Notes: generated from the letters alone by a model not told the origin. Positions 16,095-24,496 are shown, counted from the first letter of the stretch. The stretch: 36,286 nucleotides of DNA from Verrucomicrobiota bacterium (GCA_025350905.1 JANXWY010000265.1:1-36286), one strand, 5' to 3'. Program-made: numbers and translations.

Positions 16095-17996
16095 TTACAC
16101 CGTTCCGAAAAGCGACTGGGAACGCTTCAGCCAAACGGCAATCAGGCTAATGTCTGCCGGTGAAACTCCTGAAATCCTCCCAGCCTGCCCAAGAGAAATC
16201 GGCCGAATCTTACTCAACTTTGCTTTTGCTTCGGCACTCAGTCCAACAATAGCATGATAATCTAAAGAAGTAGGTATTTGCTTGTCTTCGTGTTTTTTAA
16301 AAGTTTCTACATCTTTAAGTTGTCTGGTGATATAGCCTGCGTACTTGAGCTCAATTTCAACTGCCTGAGTGACAACTGGAGGCAGCGAATCATTATTATT
16401 AGGCAATGATTCGTATGAGGTTTCGGTCTTTGTTAAAAGTTGGGCCAGCGTCTCAGTTCCGACTCTGGTTTGACCTAAACGAGAAATCTCCGTTGAGATT
16501 AAGTCGCATTTCTTTAGAAACAATTGATGTAGTTCGCCAGGTAGTAATCCAATCTCGTATCCTATCTGAGACAGTCTTCGATCTGCATTGTCTTGTCTGA
16601 GGAGCAATCGATATTCGGCACGCGATGTAAACATCCGATAAGGTTCGAGGGTTCCCAAATTAACGAGATCGTCAATAAGCACTCCAATGTAAGCTTGATT
16701 CCTCTGCAGCACGACTGGTTGACGACCAAGGCATCGGAACGCTGCATTGATGCCTGCCATGATACCCTGCGCGGCAGCTTCTTCGTAACCGGACGTTCCA
16801 TTTATTTGACCCGCCAAATAAAGATTATCACAACCTTTTGTTTCAAGAGTGGGGCGAAGTTGGGTCGGAGGAGCGAAATCATACTCCACAGCATAGGCAG
16901 GGCGAATTATTTCTGCATTTTCACAACCAATCACGGATCGGACAAGTTCGATCTGAACTTCGAATGGAAGACTCGTCGAAAGTCCGTTAATGTAAATTTC
17001 GTCAGTCGAGATACCCTCAGGTTCCAAAAAAATCTGATGTGTCTCGCGATCCTCAAATCTGACTATCTTATCTTCGATCGAAGGGCAATATCGAGGCCCA
17101 ATTCCAACGATTTCGCCAGAATACATAGGTGACAAGTGAATATTGTCTTTTACTATTTGTCTTGTCTTGCTTGTAGTTCGTGTAATGAAGCAGCATTTTT
17201 GACCAGCAGCTGCTTCAAGAATTGATCCAACAGGATATTTACTAGCTGTCTCATCAAACTTGTGATGGCGTTCGGATTGTTCCACGTGGAACGAACGATG
17301 AGGCCAAAAGCTAAAATATGGAATTGGATCGTCTCCACCTTGTTTTTCTAGTTTTGTAAAATCAATCGATCTTCCGGACAAACGAGGTGGGGTACCGGTT
17401 TTTAGCCGTATTAGCTCGATCCCAATTTGCCGCAAAGAAGCAGATACTCCAACGGTTGCGGCTTCACCAGCTCTACCGCCGTGTTCCTTCTGACTTCCGA
17501 CGTGCATCAACCCGTTTAGAAATGTTCCGGTGGTTATTATGACAGTATTGCTCCTGTAATAAACTCCAATAGAAGTCTCGACGCCGGACACGGTGGATTT
17601 ATCGAAAATGATTCTGGTTGTGTGTCCTTGCTTTACATCGAGATTTGGTTGCCTCTCACAAACCCACTTCATCCTGAATTGGTAGGCTTTCTTGTCACAT
17701 TGAGCACGCGGCGACCACACTGCAGGACCTCTCTTTGTATTGAGCATCCTAAACTGTAGTCCAGTCATGTCGGCATTGCGGCCCATCTCTCCACCGAGCG
17801 CATCGATTTCTCTAACGAGGTGGCCCTTTGCTGTTCCGCCAATTGCTGGGTTGCAAGACATCTGACCGATAGTGTCAGCATTCGTAGTCAGTAGCAAAAC
17901 AGAGCAACCGATTCGAGACGCAGCTAGCGCCGCTTCGACGCCCGCATGCCCAGCACCCACAACCGTCACGTCGTAAGTTTTTGGATAATAGTACAT
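16095..17996 (-). CDS. mnmG: tRNA uridine 5-carboxymethylaminomethyl modification enzyme MnmG
   Basis: A full-length 633-residue MnmG (GidA). With MnmE it adds the carboxymethylaminomethyl group to wobble U34 of certain tRNAs, using FAD, NADH and methylene-THF. Seen: the FAD dinucleotide motif VVGAGHAGVEAALAASRIG (12-30), SCNPAIGGTAKGHLVREIDA (47-66), the second FAD contact LYLAGQINGTSGYEEAAAQG, and the helical C-terminal domain ending SGVSPADISLIAVWLKR. Composition is odd: I count 17 GC of 60 at 16261-16320 against 42 of 60 at 19441-19500 in the nitrilase gene, and the AT-rich tract covers gene and flanks. The ATG at 17996 is preceded by a 5-base-stem hairpin (17998-18011) and no Shine-Dalgarno sequence. 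No mnmE is visible. Confidence 0.97.
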   Translation of the reverse strand: MYYYPKTYDVTVVGAGHAGVEAALAASRIGCSVLLLTTNADTIGQMSCNPAIGGTAKGHLVREIDALGGEMGRNADMTGLQFRMLNTKRGPAVWSPRAQCDKKAYQFRMKWVCERQPNLDVKQGHTTRIIFDKSTVSGVETSIGVYYRSNTVIITTGTFLNGLMHVGSQKEHGGRAGEAATVGVSASLRQIGIELIRLKTGTPPRLSGRSIDFTKLEKQGGDDPIPYFSFWPHRSFHVEQSERHHKFDETASKYPVGSILEAAAGQKCCFITRTTSKTRQIVKDNIHLSPMYSGEIVGIGPRYCPSIEDKIVRFEDRETHQIFLEPEGISTDEIYINGLSTSLPFEVQIELVRSVIGCENAEIIRPAYAVEYDFAPPTQLRPTLETKGCDNLYLAGQINGTSGYEEAAAQGIMAGINAAFRCLGRQPVVLQRNQAYIGVLIDDLVNLGTLEPYRMFTSRAEYRLLLRQDNADRRLSQIGYEIGLLPGELHQLFLKKCDLISTEISRLGQTRVGTETLAQLLTKTETSYESLPNNNDSLPPVVTQAVEIELKYAGYITRQLKDVETFKKHEDKQIPTSLDYHAIVGLSAEAKAKLSKIRPISLGQAGRISGVSPADISLIAVWLKRSQSLFGTV

Positions 17997-18320
17997 GGAT
18001 GATTTATCATCAGATCAGATTTGTGGTTGAAGTAGCAATCTTCAAGTCAGGGGGGACGAATCAGGCTAACAGCTGCAGGTTGGGACGTAGTCACATTGTT
18101 ACTGATCCGAGATTCAGACGAAATTTACTCTCTTTCACAGCTGCCATATTGAAGTTGTATTACTGACGTCCTTGAGTGTCAATCAGGGTTTCGTTTTCTA
18201 CTTTGCAGCATATGATGCGAGGGGTCTCAAATACTCCCGCGGTTTCCAGATGATAAGTTAGAAACTCCTTGGGTCATTTACTACTGATTGAACGAGCAGT
18301 AAGATCAGCAGCGACTGTAG
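17997..18320. other. 324-base intergenic stretch upstream of mnmG
   Basis: It contains the mnmG leader with the small hairpin GATGA-TTTA-TCATC at 17998-18011 and AT-richer sequence ending near 18300. Short plus-strand frames here have no supporting features. I see no RNA gene, and no match to a DnaA box that I would defend. Confidence 0.5.
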
Positions 18321-18818
18321 CTAACGTTTGCCATGTAGTGTGCTTGAGGATGTGAAGCGCTGTTTGGCTGATTGGTAATCGCCGGTCGCCGGGATCAGCG
18401 AACCTGCTCGGCCCAGACCAAACGGCGGCATGTTGTGGTAAATGGTTTCGTGCCCGCCGGGCTTGACCGTGTAGGTCTCATGCCAGATGCCGACATCTCC
18501 GCTGTTGCCCACCGCGCTGGTGAATGCGGCCCAGGCGGGCAAATGTTCGCGATCCTTGTTCGTGGCGTATTCCAGCAGGCAGGCCGCCGAACGCCAATAC
18601 TGCAATAGGATTGTGGTACGGCCAAACCAGGCGTGACTTACAAGACAGCCAAGTTCTTTGTGTGCCTCCAACTCGCGCACCATCCGCGGGAGCGACCGGG
18701 CCACTGGCAGCCATTTGTGGATCTTGAGTGGTTGGTTGATCCGCATGCCAATGAGGAAAACGCAGAATTCGCCGGGCATTGTGGCCGTCATTCGTTGTTG
18801 TATAATATGTTTGCTCAT
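18321..18818 (-). CDS. DUF4188 family protein (monooxygenase af470-like fold)
   Basis: A 165-residue soluble protein matching DUF4188. The hallmarks are FCVFLIGMRINQPLKIHKWL, SHAWFGRTTILLQYWRS, HLPAWAAFTSAVGNSGDVGI and WHETYTVKPGGHETIYHNMP. The Pfam family is named after a fungal fumagillin-cluster monooxygenase and probably has a dimeric alpha/beta-barrel fold; bacterial members have no established reaction. GC returns to the window's normal level here, so it is not part of the AT-rich mnmG tract. The ATG at 18818 gives a short non-conserved leader before the conserved MPGEF start region. It appears to be a single-gene unit. Confidence 0.85.
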   Translation of the reverse strand: MSKHIIQQRMTATMPGEFCVFLIGMRINQPLKIHKWLPVARSLPRMVRELEAHKELGCLVSHAWFGRTTILLQYWRSAACLLEYATNKDREHLPAWAAFTSAVGNSGDVGIWHETYTVKPGGHETIYHNMPPFGLGRAGSLIPATGDYQSAKQRFTSSSTLHGKR

Positions 18819-19031
18819 AGTGTGTTATTCATCATTTAAACAAAAGTTTATACGGCCGCCACCAACCAACAAACTTTGTTGCGAAGGACGCGTCCGACAC
18901 CCTGGCTCCGTACCGGTCAAAAAAGCTGGGCGGGAGGTCCAAAGAGGCCTTTGATCAAGTGGCGTGGTCACAATTACGCAATCCAACAACGCCCCTGCAA
19001 AGCGAGGGGAAGTGTGGCGGCAGCATCAAGT

Positions 19032-20015
19032 TTACTCTTCGAATTTAAGCGTGCGCGTGTTGCACTCTCGGCCGGTGGGCACGGTGAGCGGCGCGTAGAG
19101 GTCAGGACGTCGGGCTCGAATCCAACTCCGCCCGGTGGCATCGGCGAGCAAGCGCGCGTCGAGGTCGGCGATGACCATCTTATCGGCGGCTTTCCAGGTC
19201 TCGGCGAGAATACGGCCGTAGGGGTCGAGAATCATCGCGTTGCCCGTGCGAATCTCGTCGTCCACGCCGACGCCGTTGCTGAAAATGAGGAACAGGCCGT
19301 TGTCGTGCGCGCGACTGGGCAGCCAGCGCAGCAACCAGCCGCGGCCCTTGTCGCCGCGAAACTCGCGCTCGATCGCGGCGGGATCGGCGTAGCGGTTGTC
19401 CCAGAGCCGGCGGTCGATCAAGCCCATGAGATGCGGATTCTTGCTGCGGACAGCGCCCGTCTGGTGCGGCGCCAGCAAAATCTCGGCGCCGCGCAACGCA
19501 TTGATCCGGACGTTCTCGATGAGATTGCAGTCGTAACAGATCAGCACGCCAACGCGAAAACCCTCGGGCAAATCGAACACCGTGTAGTCTGTCCCGTCGC
19601 GAATAGCCGTGTGCTCGAAGGCGTGGAGCTTGCGGTGGCAGTGGATCGAACCGTCGGGCAAAGCCACGACGTAACTGTTATGAAACACGCCGACCCCGGC
19701 GGCTTCCACCAAACCCGCGCCCAAAGAAATCCGGTGGCGTCGCGCCAATTCGATCAAGCGCCATGTGCTGGGCCCATCCGGGATGGGTTCGGCCAAGGCA
19801 ACCAGTCGTTCGACTGAAAGCTTGCGGATAAACCAATAACCAGTGATGCAACACTCGGGGAAGACGACCAACTGCACGCCTTGGGCGGCGGCTTGTTCCA
19901 CGAAGGATTCGATTTTCTGCAAGTTGGCCGGCTTGTCGCCGGGCAAACTTTGGAACTGCACGGCGGCGACCCGCAGGATGCGTTTGTCCTTCGAGTGGTC
20001 TGGAAGTTGGGCCAT
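19032..20015 (-). CDS. Nitrilase-superfamily carbon-nitrogen hydrolase
   Basis: A 327-residue cytoplasmic enzyme with the complete Glu-Lys-Cys triad: Glu54 in VVFPEC, Lys129 in CHRKLHAFEH and Cys160 in VLICYDCN. The fold is the alpha-beta-beta-alpha sandwich of amidases, N-carbamoyl amidohydrolases and nitrilases. It hydrolyses a non-peptide C-N bond; the FPECCITGYW and YDCN context fits an aliphatic amidase or N-carbamoyl hydrolase better than a true nitrilase, but the substrate is not assignable. The ATG at 20015 follows no obvious Shine-Dalgarno sequence. It lies downstream of tRNA-Asp on the same strand and may receive read-through. Confidence 0.9.
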   Translation of the reverse strand: MAQLPDHSKDKRILRVAAVQFQSLPGDKPANLQKIESFVEQAAAQGVQLVVFPECCITGYWFIRKLSVERLVALAEPIPDGPSTWRLIELARRHRISLGAGLVEAAGVGVFHNSYVVALPDGSIHCHRKLHAFEHTAIRDGTDYTVFDLPEGFRVGVLICYDCNLIENVRINALRGAEILLAPHQTGAVRSKNPHLMGLIDRRLWDNRYADPAAIEREFRGDKGRGWLLRWLPSRAHDNGLFLIFSNGVGVDDEIRTGNAMILDPYGRILAETWKAADKMVIADLDARLLADATGRSWIRARRPDLYAPLTVPTGRECNTRTLKFEE

Positions 20016-20071
20016 TGATTTACGCTATGTCAGGAAGACAACAAAGATCACGAAAAACCTAAGTAAAAAAA

Positions 20072-20148
20072 TGGCGGGAGCGGCGGGGCTCGAACCCGTA
20101 ACCTCTGCCGTGACAGGGCAGCGCTCTAACCAATTGAGCTACGCCCCC
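20072..20148 (-). tRNA. tRNA-Asp (anticodon GTC)
   Basis: The minus strand reads GGGGGCG-TA-GCTC for acceptor and D arm, an anticodon arm CTGCC-CTGTCAC-GGCAG giving anticodon GTC, and a T loop TTCGAGC. The 3' acceptor CGCTCCC pairs over 7 positions (one G-U), followed by the discriminator G73, expected for tRNA-Asp, and an encoded CCA. The total is 77 bases. The outermost T-stem pair is A-C. A run of T follows CCA directly. Confidence 0.97.
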
Positions 20149-20162
20149 GCTTGGGGAGGGAG

Positions 20163-20191
20163 AGCCTAGGGAAACGCCGGCCGAGGGTCAA
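20163..20191 (-). promoter_or_regulatory. Sigma-70-type promoter of tRNA-Asp
   Basis: On the minus strand a -35 box TTGACC (20191-20186) is followed by exactly 17 bases and a -10 box TAGGCT (20168-20163), then 14 bases to the first base of the tRNA. The strong -35, 17-base spacer and GC-rich discriminator are typical of stable-RNA promoters. The match is by inspection only. Confidence 0.6.
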
Positions 20192-20385
20192 GCTGAAGTC
20201 GGAAAATATTCGGGCAGCAGACGCCAAGGAGGTGGGGGTGGGGAACCCCGCTGAAGAAACGTACTGCTACCCGAACGTTCCAACTCTTAAGGTTATTATC
20301 ATTTTTTGTCAACCACGGAAAAAACCAACAAATTAAACCCTTTTTAACTGGTCTGGACGGCTGGCAAACGTCGCCGCCATCGAAC

Positions 20386-21495
20386 CTAACTCAGGCGCAT
20401 CGGCATGACGACGTAAAGGAAAGGACCGTTGATTTTCAGCACCCCAGGGCTGAGTTCGTCGATCATCTCCAGGAACACTTCATCAACCGTGAGCGCGTTC
20501 AACGGATCAATCAGATACTTGGGATTGAAGGCCACAGCGATTTCCTTCCCCTTGTAGTTCACCGCCATGCTTTCGCGCGCTTCCCCGACTTCCGGGCTAT
20601 TGGCCGTAATCGCCAAATTGTTCCGGGTAAAGGAAAGTTTCACCGAGTTGGCCTTTTCGCTAGTCATGATTTCCGCGCGTTTGAGCGCATGGAGAAATTC
20701 CTCGCGCGGCAAGCCGACCCGTTCCTTGGTCTCCCCAGGGATCACCTGCCGATAATTAGGATAGTTCCCTTCAATCAACTTGGTGATTATTTTCACCGTA
20801 AAATTCTTGCCGGCAGAGAGCGCAAACTCGGCTTGGTTATCGCCATACTTAATCGCGGTTTCCCCGTTTTCCTGCAACAGACGGTTCAGTTCGGCCACGG
20901 CCTTGGCCGGAATAATAAATTCCCCCTGGCTTGGTTCGGGCACTTCCACTTCTTCGTCCACCAAAGCCAAGCGCCGCCCGTCAGTGGCTACGATGGTCAT
21001 CTTGTGGTCCTTCAAGCTGATGAAAATGCCATTCAAAACATACCGCGCCTCATCGGTAGAAATCGCGAATGATGTTTTCCGAAGCATGCCCCGAAATTTT
21101 TCCTGCCCCACCAACACTTTCTTCTCCTCTTTAAATTTAGGCAGCGGCGGATACTCCTCCGCGGACAAACCGTTAATCTTGTAGAACGACGATCCCGAGC
21201 GGACGCTGCAAACATTCTTTTCGTCCACCTCAATTTCGATTTCACCACCGCTGAGCTCGCGAGCGATGCCAAAAAGTTTTTTTACCGGCAGCGTGGTCGT
21301 TCCGGAATTTCTTACTTTGGCCTCCACCCCACACACAACGGTGACATCCAGATCCGTTGCGGTTAGCTCCAAGCGTTCGCCCTCGGCTCGCAAAAGCACA
21401 TTCGAAAGGATGGGCAGGGTCGTCCGCGTGCTCACGACATTTTGAACAGCTTGCAATCCGATGAGGAGTTGTTCCTTGGTAATGGTCAGGTTCAT
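20386..21495 (-). CDS. dnaN: DNA polymerase III subunit beta (sliding clamp)
   Basis: A 369-residue clamp of standard length with the three repeated clamp domains. It begins MNLTITKEQLLIGLQAVQNV; ATDGRRLALVDEEV lies in the second domain, and the C terminus ALTVDEVFLEMIDE-PFLYVVMPMRLS carries the conserved M-P-M-R-L ending that forms part of the partner-binding pocket. It forms a ring on DNA and tethers polymerase III. The ATG at 21495 is the family start. GC is lower than in the flanking metabolic genes (31 of 60 at 20821-20880). No dnaA or recF lies beside it in this window, so the classical dnaA-dnaN-recF order is not kept here. Confidence 0.98.
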   Translation of the reverse strand: MNLTITKEQLLIGLQAVQNVVSTRTTLPILSNVLLRAEGERLELTATDLDVTVVCGVEAKVRNSGTTTLPVKKLFGIARELSGGEIEIEVDEKNVCSVRSGSSFYKINGLSAEEYPPLPKFKEEKKVLVGQEKFRGMLRKTSFAISTDEARYVLNGIFISLKDHKMTIVATDGRRLALVDEEVEVPEPSQGEFIIPAKAVAELNRLLQENGETAIKYGDNQAEFALSAGKNFTVKIITKLIEGNYPNYRQVIPGETKERVGLPREEFLHALKRAEIMTSEKANSVKLSFTRNNLAITANSPEVGEARESMAVNYKGKEIAVAFNPKYLIDPLNALTVDEVFLEMIDELSPGVLKINGPFLYVVMPMRLS

Positions 21496-21546
21496 GCGGG
21501 TCTAATATCTGTTTCTTTTCAGAAAAAAACTATTCTTATTAAGGGC

Positions 21547-21555
21547 TGTGAATAA
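21547..21555 (-). promoter_or_regulatory. DnaA-box-like 9-mer upstream of dnaN
   Basis: The minus strand reads TTATTCACA, which fits the TTATNCACA consensus exactly, 52 bases upstream of the dnaN ATG in an AT-rich leader. One box is not an origin; DnaA control of dnaN is the simplest reading if it is real. Confidence 0.35.
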
Positions 21556-21680
21556 AACGCTAAAACCATCGAGGCAAATTTGCCACAACGACTTACATGG
21601 AAAAGAGGACCCTAAATAAAAAACGAAGGCCAGCCAAAAAGATAAATCTTTTTGACTTTATTGACACAAACCACGCACAA

Positions 21681-22847
21681 TTAACCGACCCCCTTGGTTC
21701 GCTTCACCTGTTTCGCCTGTTGGATTATCGCCGGCAACAGTTCCCCTACGTACGCCACTTCGGTTTGGGTGCTCGTCCGGCCTAGGGAGAAGCGGACGAG
21801 TGAGTTTGCCAGGCCTGGCGCCACACCCAGTGCCGCAATGACGTGTGAGGGATTCAACGAGCCTGCCGAGCAGGCCGAACCGCTCGAGGCACAAATCCCT
21901 TCCAAGTCTAAACCCGCGAGTAAAGAAATGCTATCTGCGCCCGCCACCAAAAAGGAAACCGTGTTTGCCAAACGCTGAGTCTCCGCACCAACCAGCAGCG
22001 TGTCCGGCAGACGTTTTATTAGAGAGGCGAGAACGGCGGCAAGCGGGGCAAGCTGCTGGCGACAAAAAACTGGTTCAAAGACGAAGCGTTCCAAGGCTTC
22101 CACCAACCCAACGATAGTCGCCAGATTCTCGGTGCCGGCTCGGCGTTCGTTTTCGTGGCCACCGCCAAACAGGATAGGATCCGGCAGCAGCGGGGAACGG
22201 ATAAACAAAAGGCCTGCGCCCTTTGGCCCATAAAACTTGTGGGCGCAGACGGAGACCAGATCCGCATTGAACTGATGAATGTCCGCAAATGGTTCCTTGC
22301 CGAACCATTGCACCGCGTCAGTATGAAATAAGACTCCGCGTTGGCGGCACAAGGCGCCCAAGGCGGCCACCGGTTGGAGCGTGCCGATTTCATTGTTCGC
22401 CGCCTGGATGGAAACCAGCGTGGTTTCCGGGCGAAGCGCGCGCGCCAAATCATCCGGTGATACGCGGCCCGCGCGATCGACGGGTAAATGAGTTACTTCA
22501 AATCCGTCCTTCGCCGCGAGGGAATCGAACGCATGCAACACGGAGTGATGTTCGATGGCGGAGGTAACCAAGTGACGTCCCTTCGGTTTGCGTAAGCGGG
22601 CGGTCCCAAAGATGGCAAGATTGTTGGCTTCCGTGCCGCCACTCGTAAAAATCACTTCACTTGGCTGGCTCTTGAGCAGGTGCGCCGCGCGATCGCGGGC
22701 GTCGTCCAACGCCGCGCGGGCACGCTGGCCGACGTGATGAAGGCTGGAAGGATTGCCCCAGACTTCCCCGAGATAAGGCAACATCGCGTCCCGGACCGCC
22801 GGGTCGAGGGGCGTAGTGGCATTGTGATCGAAGTAAATGGTCCGCAT
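21681..22847 (-). CDS. Cysteine desulfurase (NifS/IscS family)
   Basis: A 388-residue PLP enzyme that takes sulfur from cysteine for Fe-S clusters and thio-modified tRNA. Seen: the start MRTIYFDHNATTPLDP, TSGGTEANNLAIFG (68-81), the PLP contact His101, the Schiff-base Lys204 in CAHKFYGPKGAG, and the persulfide-forming Cys326 in SSGSACSAG. The short form of the active-site loop, together with the length, suggests the NifS/IscS-like group rather than SufS. The frame continues 24 codons upstream to 22919, but those codons lie partly over the heptamer array at 22857-22884 and read as a simple repeat, so the ATG at 22847 is the start. No iscU or iscA is adjacent. Confidence 0.95.
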   Translation of the reverse strand: MRTIYFDHNATTPLDPAVRDAMLPYLGEVWGNPSSLHHVGQRARAALDDARDRAAHLLKSQPSEVIFTSGGTEANNLAIFGTARLRKPKGRHLVTSAIEHHSVLHAFDSLAAKDGFEVTHLPVDRAGRVSPDDLARALRPETTLVSIQAANNEIGTLQPVAALGALCRQRGVLFHTDAVQWFGKEPFADIHQFNADLVSVCAHKFYGPKGAGLLFIRSPLLPDPILFGGGHENERRAGTENLATIVGLVEALERFVFEPVFCRQQLAPLAAVLASLIKRLPDTLLVGAETQRLANTVSFLVAGADSISLLAGLDLEGICASSGSACSAGSLNPSHVIAALGVAPGLANSLVRFSLGRTSTQTEVAYVGELLPAIIQQAKQVKRTKGVG

Positions 22848-22856
22848 GGTTAGCCA

Positions 22857-22884
22857 ATGAAGGATGAAGAATGAAGCATGAAGA
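22857..22884. repeat. Heptamer tandem array, four units
   Basis: ATGAAGG, ATGAAGA, ATGAAGC and ATGAAGA follow one another without gaps just upstream of the cysteine desulfurase start codon and downstream of rsmB. The period is exactly 7, with the seventh base varying. Confidence 0.8.
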
Positions 22885-22961
22885 AGCAAACAGAAGCGTT
22901 GCGAACCGCCCCACGGCAATGCCCCGCGGAGAACAGCCGTGTGTCCATCATCAAAAGCGAT

Positions 22962-24371
22962 TCACGGCGATTTGGCGAGGCGCGCGACAAAGGCCCCGTC
23001 CACCCCGTCGGCGAAGGGCAGCAGCTCGCGTTGACGCGCCAGCTTAAAACCGGCGTCTTCGCTGAGGAATTGACTAATAACCTCATCGTTTTCTTCGGGT
23101 TCCAAGCTGCAGGTGCTGTACACCAGCAGACCCCCGGGCTTGAGAAGCCCGGCGGCCCGACGGAGCAAACCCAATTGGGTTGACTGGAGGCGGGGGATTT
23201 CCTCCGGTTGTATGCGCCAGCGCAAATCCACGCGGCGGCGCAAAACGCCGGTGTTTGAACACGGAGCGTCCACCAAGATTTTGTCAAACCGCTGAGGCTG
23301 CGGGCTGCCGGAAGCGGTCGACTGGCGACCGGCGACCATAGCTTCGGAGTTTCCCGCGTCCCGCGTTCCGGGTTCCGCGTTTTGCGCCAAAGTAGTTACT
23401 GTTTCGACGCACGTGATGCCCAGGCGGGTGCAATTCTCCCGCACAAGCTTCAATCGCTCTTCCGCCACGTCTCCCGCGACGATATGGCCTTCGTTATTCA
23501 TCAATTGCGCGATGAAGGTTGTCTTGCCCCCTGGCGCCGCGCAAAAGTCGAGGATGGTTTCGCCGGGGCGCGGATCGAGTTCCCGGACCGCCAGGAGCGT
23601 GCTGGGGTCTTGAATGTAAAATCCCCCCTGCCGAAAGCTTTCCAACGTCGTGAGCGGCGGGTGGGATTTCAATTCAAACACCAAATTCTCGCCGGTCCAA
23701 TCGCGGGCCAGAAAATCATAGTCCACGCCCTCGTTGCGCCATTGGGCCAACAGTTTACCGGCTTCGGTGCGGAGCATGTTGACGCGGGCGTAAAGCTTGG
23801 CGGGCAGGTTGTTCCATTCGAGCAGCGCGCGCGTGGGTTCCCCACCCCAACGTTTACGCCAGCGTGCAACGAGCCAGTCCGGCTGCGACCAACCGAGCGC
23901 GGGTTGCGCGGTTTTGAGATCTGCCAGGCGGATTTTTGTCGCGACCGCCTCGCGCAGGAAACTGCGCAGGACGGCGTTCACAAAACCGGCTTGGGGACCA
24001 AAGCCGGCGCGTTTGGCCATGGCGACCGTCTCATGCACTGCGGCGTGGTTGGGGATCCGGTCGAGCCAGAAGATCTGGTAGAGTCCGAGACGCAGCAGGT
24101 CCTGCAAACCCGGTTTCTGGGGCCGCCCTTGTGTTTTTAGGGCGATGAGCCAGTCGAGCGTAGACTGCCAGCGCACGACCCCATAAACAAGTTCCTGGCA
24201 GAGGCGCCGGTCGAGATCCAGCAGGCCCGGTCTCGGCTCTCGACCCTCGCTGGTCGGGCCGGCGGCTTCCGTCAGCGCGCGTCCCAGCAGCGTTTCGGTG
24301 AATTCTTTTCCCGCCCGCCGCCGCGTCAGGACGCGGGCCGCAATTTCTCTTGGTTTTTGTCCGGGGATCAA
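22962..24371 (-). CDS. rsmB: 16S rRNA (cytosine-5) methyltransferase RsmB, with in-frame repeat insertions
   Basis: A 469-residue RsmB-like enzyme, which methylates C967 of 16S rRNA. An N-terminal NusB-like RNA-binding domain (REIAARVL to QAGFVNAVLRSFL) precedes the Rossmann methyltransferase with the AdoMet motif DFCAAPGGKT, VDAPCSNTGVLRRR and the catalytic-cysteine motif YSTCSLEPEEN. The start is a TTG at 24371: the codon just before it is TAA and the family N terminus requires this position. About 30 residues, from NAEPGTRDAG to GSPQPQ, sit between the strand VETVTTL and FDKILVDAP, where E. coli has a much shorter loop. That insert is encoded by heptamer repeats (23319-23386). A second small array codes for TSEGREPRP near the N terminus. 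Confidence 0.95.
   Translation of the reverse strand: MIPGQKPREIAARVLTRRRAGKEFTETLLGRALTEAAGPTSEGREPRPGLLDLDRRLCQELVYGVVRWQSTLDWLIALKTQGRPQKPGLQDLLRLGLYQIFWLDRIPNHAAVHETVAMAKRAGFGPQAGFVNAVLRSFLREAVATKIRLADLKTAQPALGWSQPDWLVARWRKRWGGEPTRALLEWNNLPAKLYARVNMLRTEAGKLLAQWRNEGVDYDFLARDWTGENLVFELKSHPPLTTLESFRQGGFYIQDPSTLLAVRELDPRPGETILDFCAAPGGKTTFIAQLMNNEGHIVAGDVAEERLKLVRENCTRLGITCVETVTTLAQNAEPGTRDAGNSEAMVAGRQSTASGSPQPQRFDKILVDAPCSNTGVLRRRVDLRWRIQPEEIPRLQSTQLGLLRRAAGLLKPGGLLVYSTCSLEPEENDEVISQFLSEDAGFKLARQRELLPFADGVDGAFVARLAKSP
23319..23386. repeat. In-frame heptamer arrays inside rsmB
   Basis: Two exact-period arrays within the coding sequence. CGACTGG, CGACCGG and CGACCAT occupy 23319-23339. TCCCGCG, TCCCGCG, TTCCGGG, TTCCGCG and TTTTGCG occupy 23352-23386. 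A weaker pair, GCTGCGG GCTGCCG, lies just before at 23297-23310. Together they account for the extra loop in the protein. Confidence 0.75.
24232..24252. repeat. Heptamer array near the 5' end of rsmB
   Basis: CTCGGCT, CTCGACC and CTCGCTG are three consecutive units of 7 bases. On the coding strand they encode part of the linker TSEGREPRPG in the N-terminal domain of RsmB. Confidence 0.6.
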
Positions 24372-24484
24372 TTAAAAATTAAAAGTGCAAAATTAAAAAT
24401 GCATTAGGCTGGGGAATTAGCAATGCAAAATGCCGTCCGGCCTGATGTTCCCCCGTTGTTTCGTAATTTTTAATTTTTAATTTT
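24370..24484. repeat. Inverted pair of AT-rich heptamer arrays between rsmB and greA
   Basis: The left array (24371-24405) reads ATTAAAA, ATTAAAA, GTGCAAA, ATTAAAA, ATGCATT. The right array (24464-24484) reads TAATTTT three times. The stretches 24370-24384 and 24468-24482 are perfect 15-base inverted repeats. The element fills almost the whole divergent intergenic region and therefore contains both leaders; the left array supplies the stop codon just before the TTG start of rsmB. Confidence 0.8.
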
Positions 24485-24496
24485 TGGTTCCCTTTT

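Noticed and set aside
15874-16257. 127-codon plus-strand frame downstream of mnmG
   Set aside because: Runs into mnmG antisense and has cysteine/serine-rich, non-protein-like composition.
20281-20385. AT-rich tract after dnaN as a terminator
   Set aside because: The inverted match around TTAAA is imperfect and short; I could not define a stem followed by a T-run.
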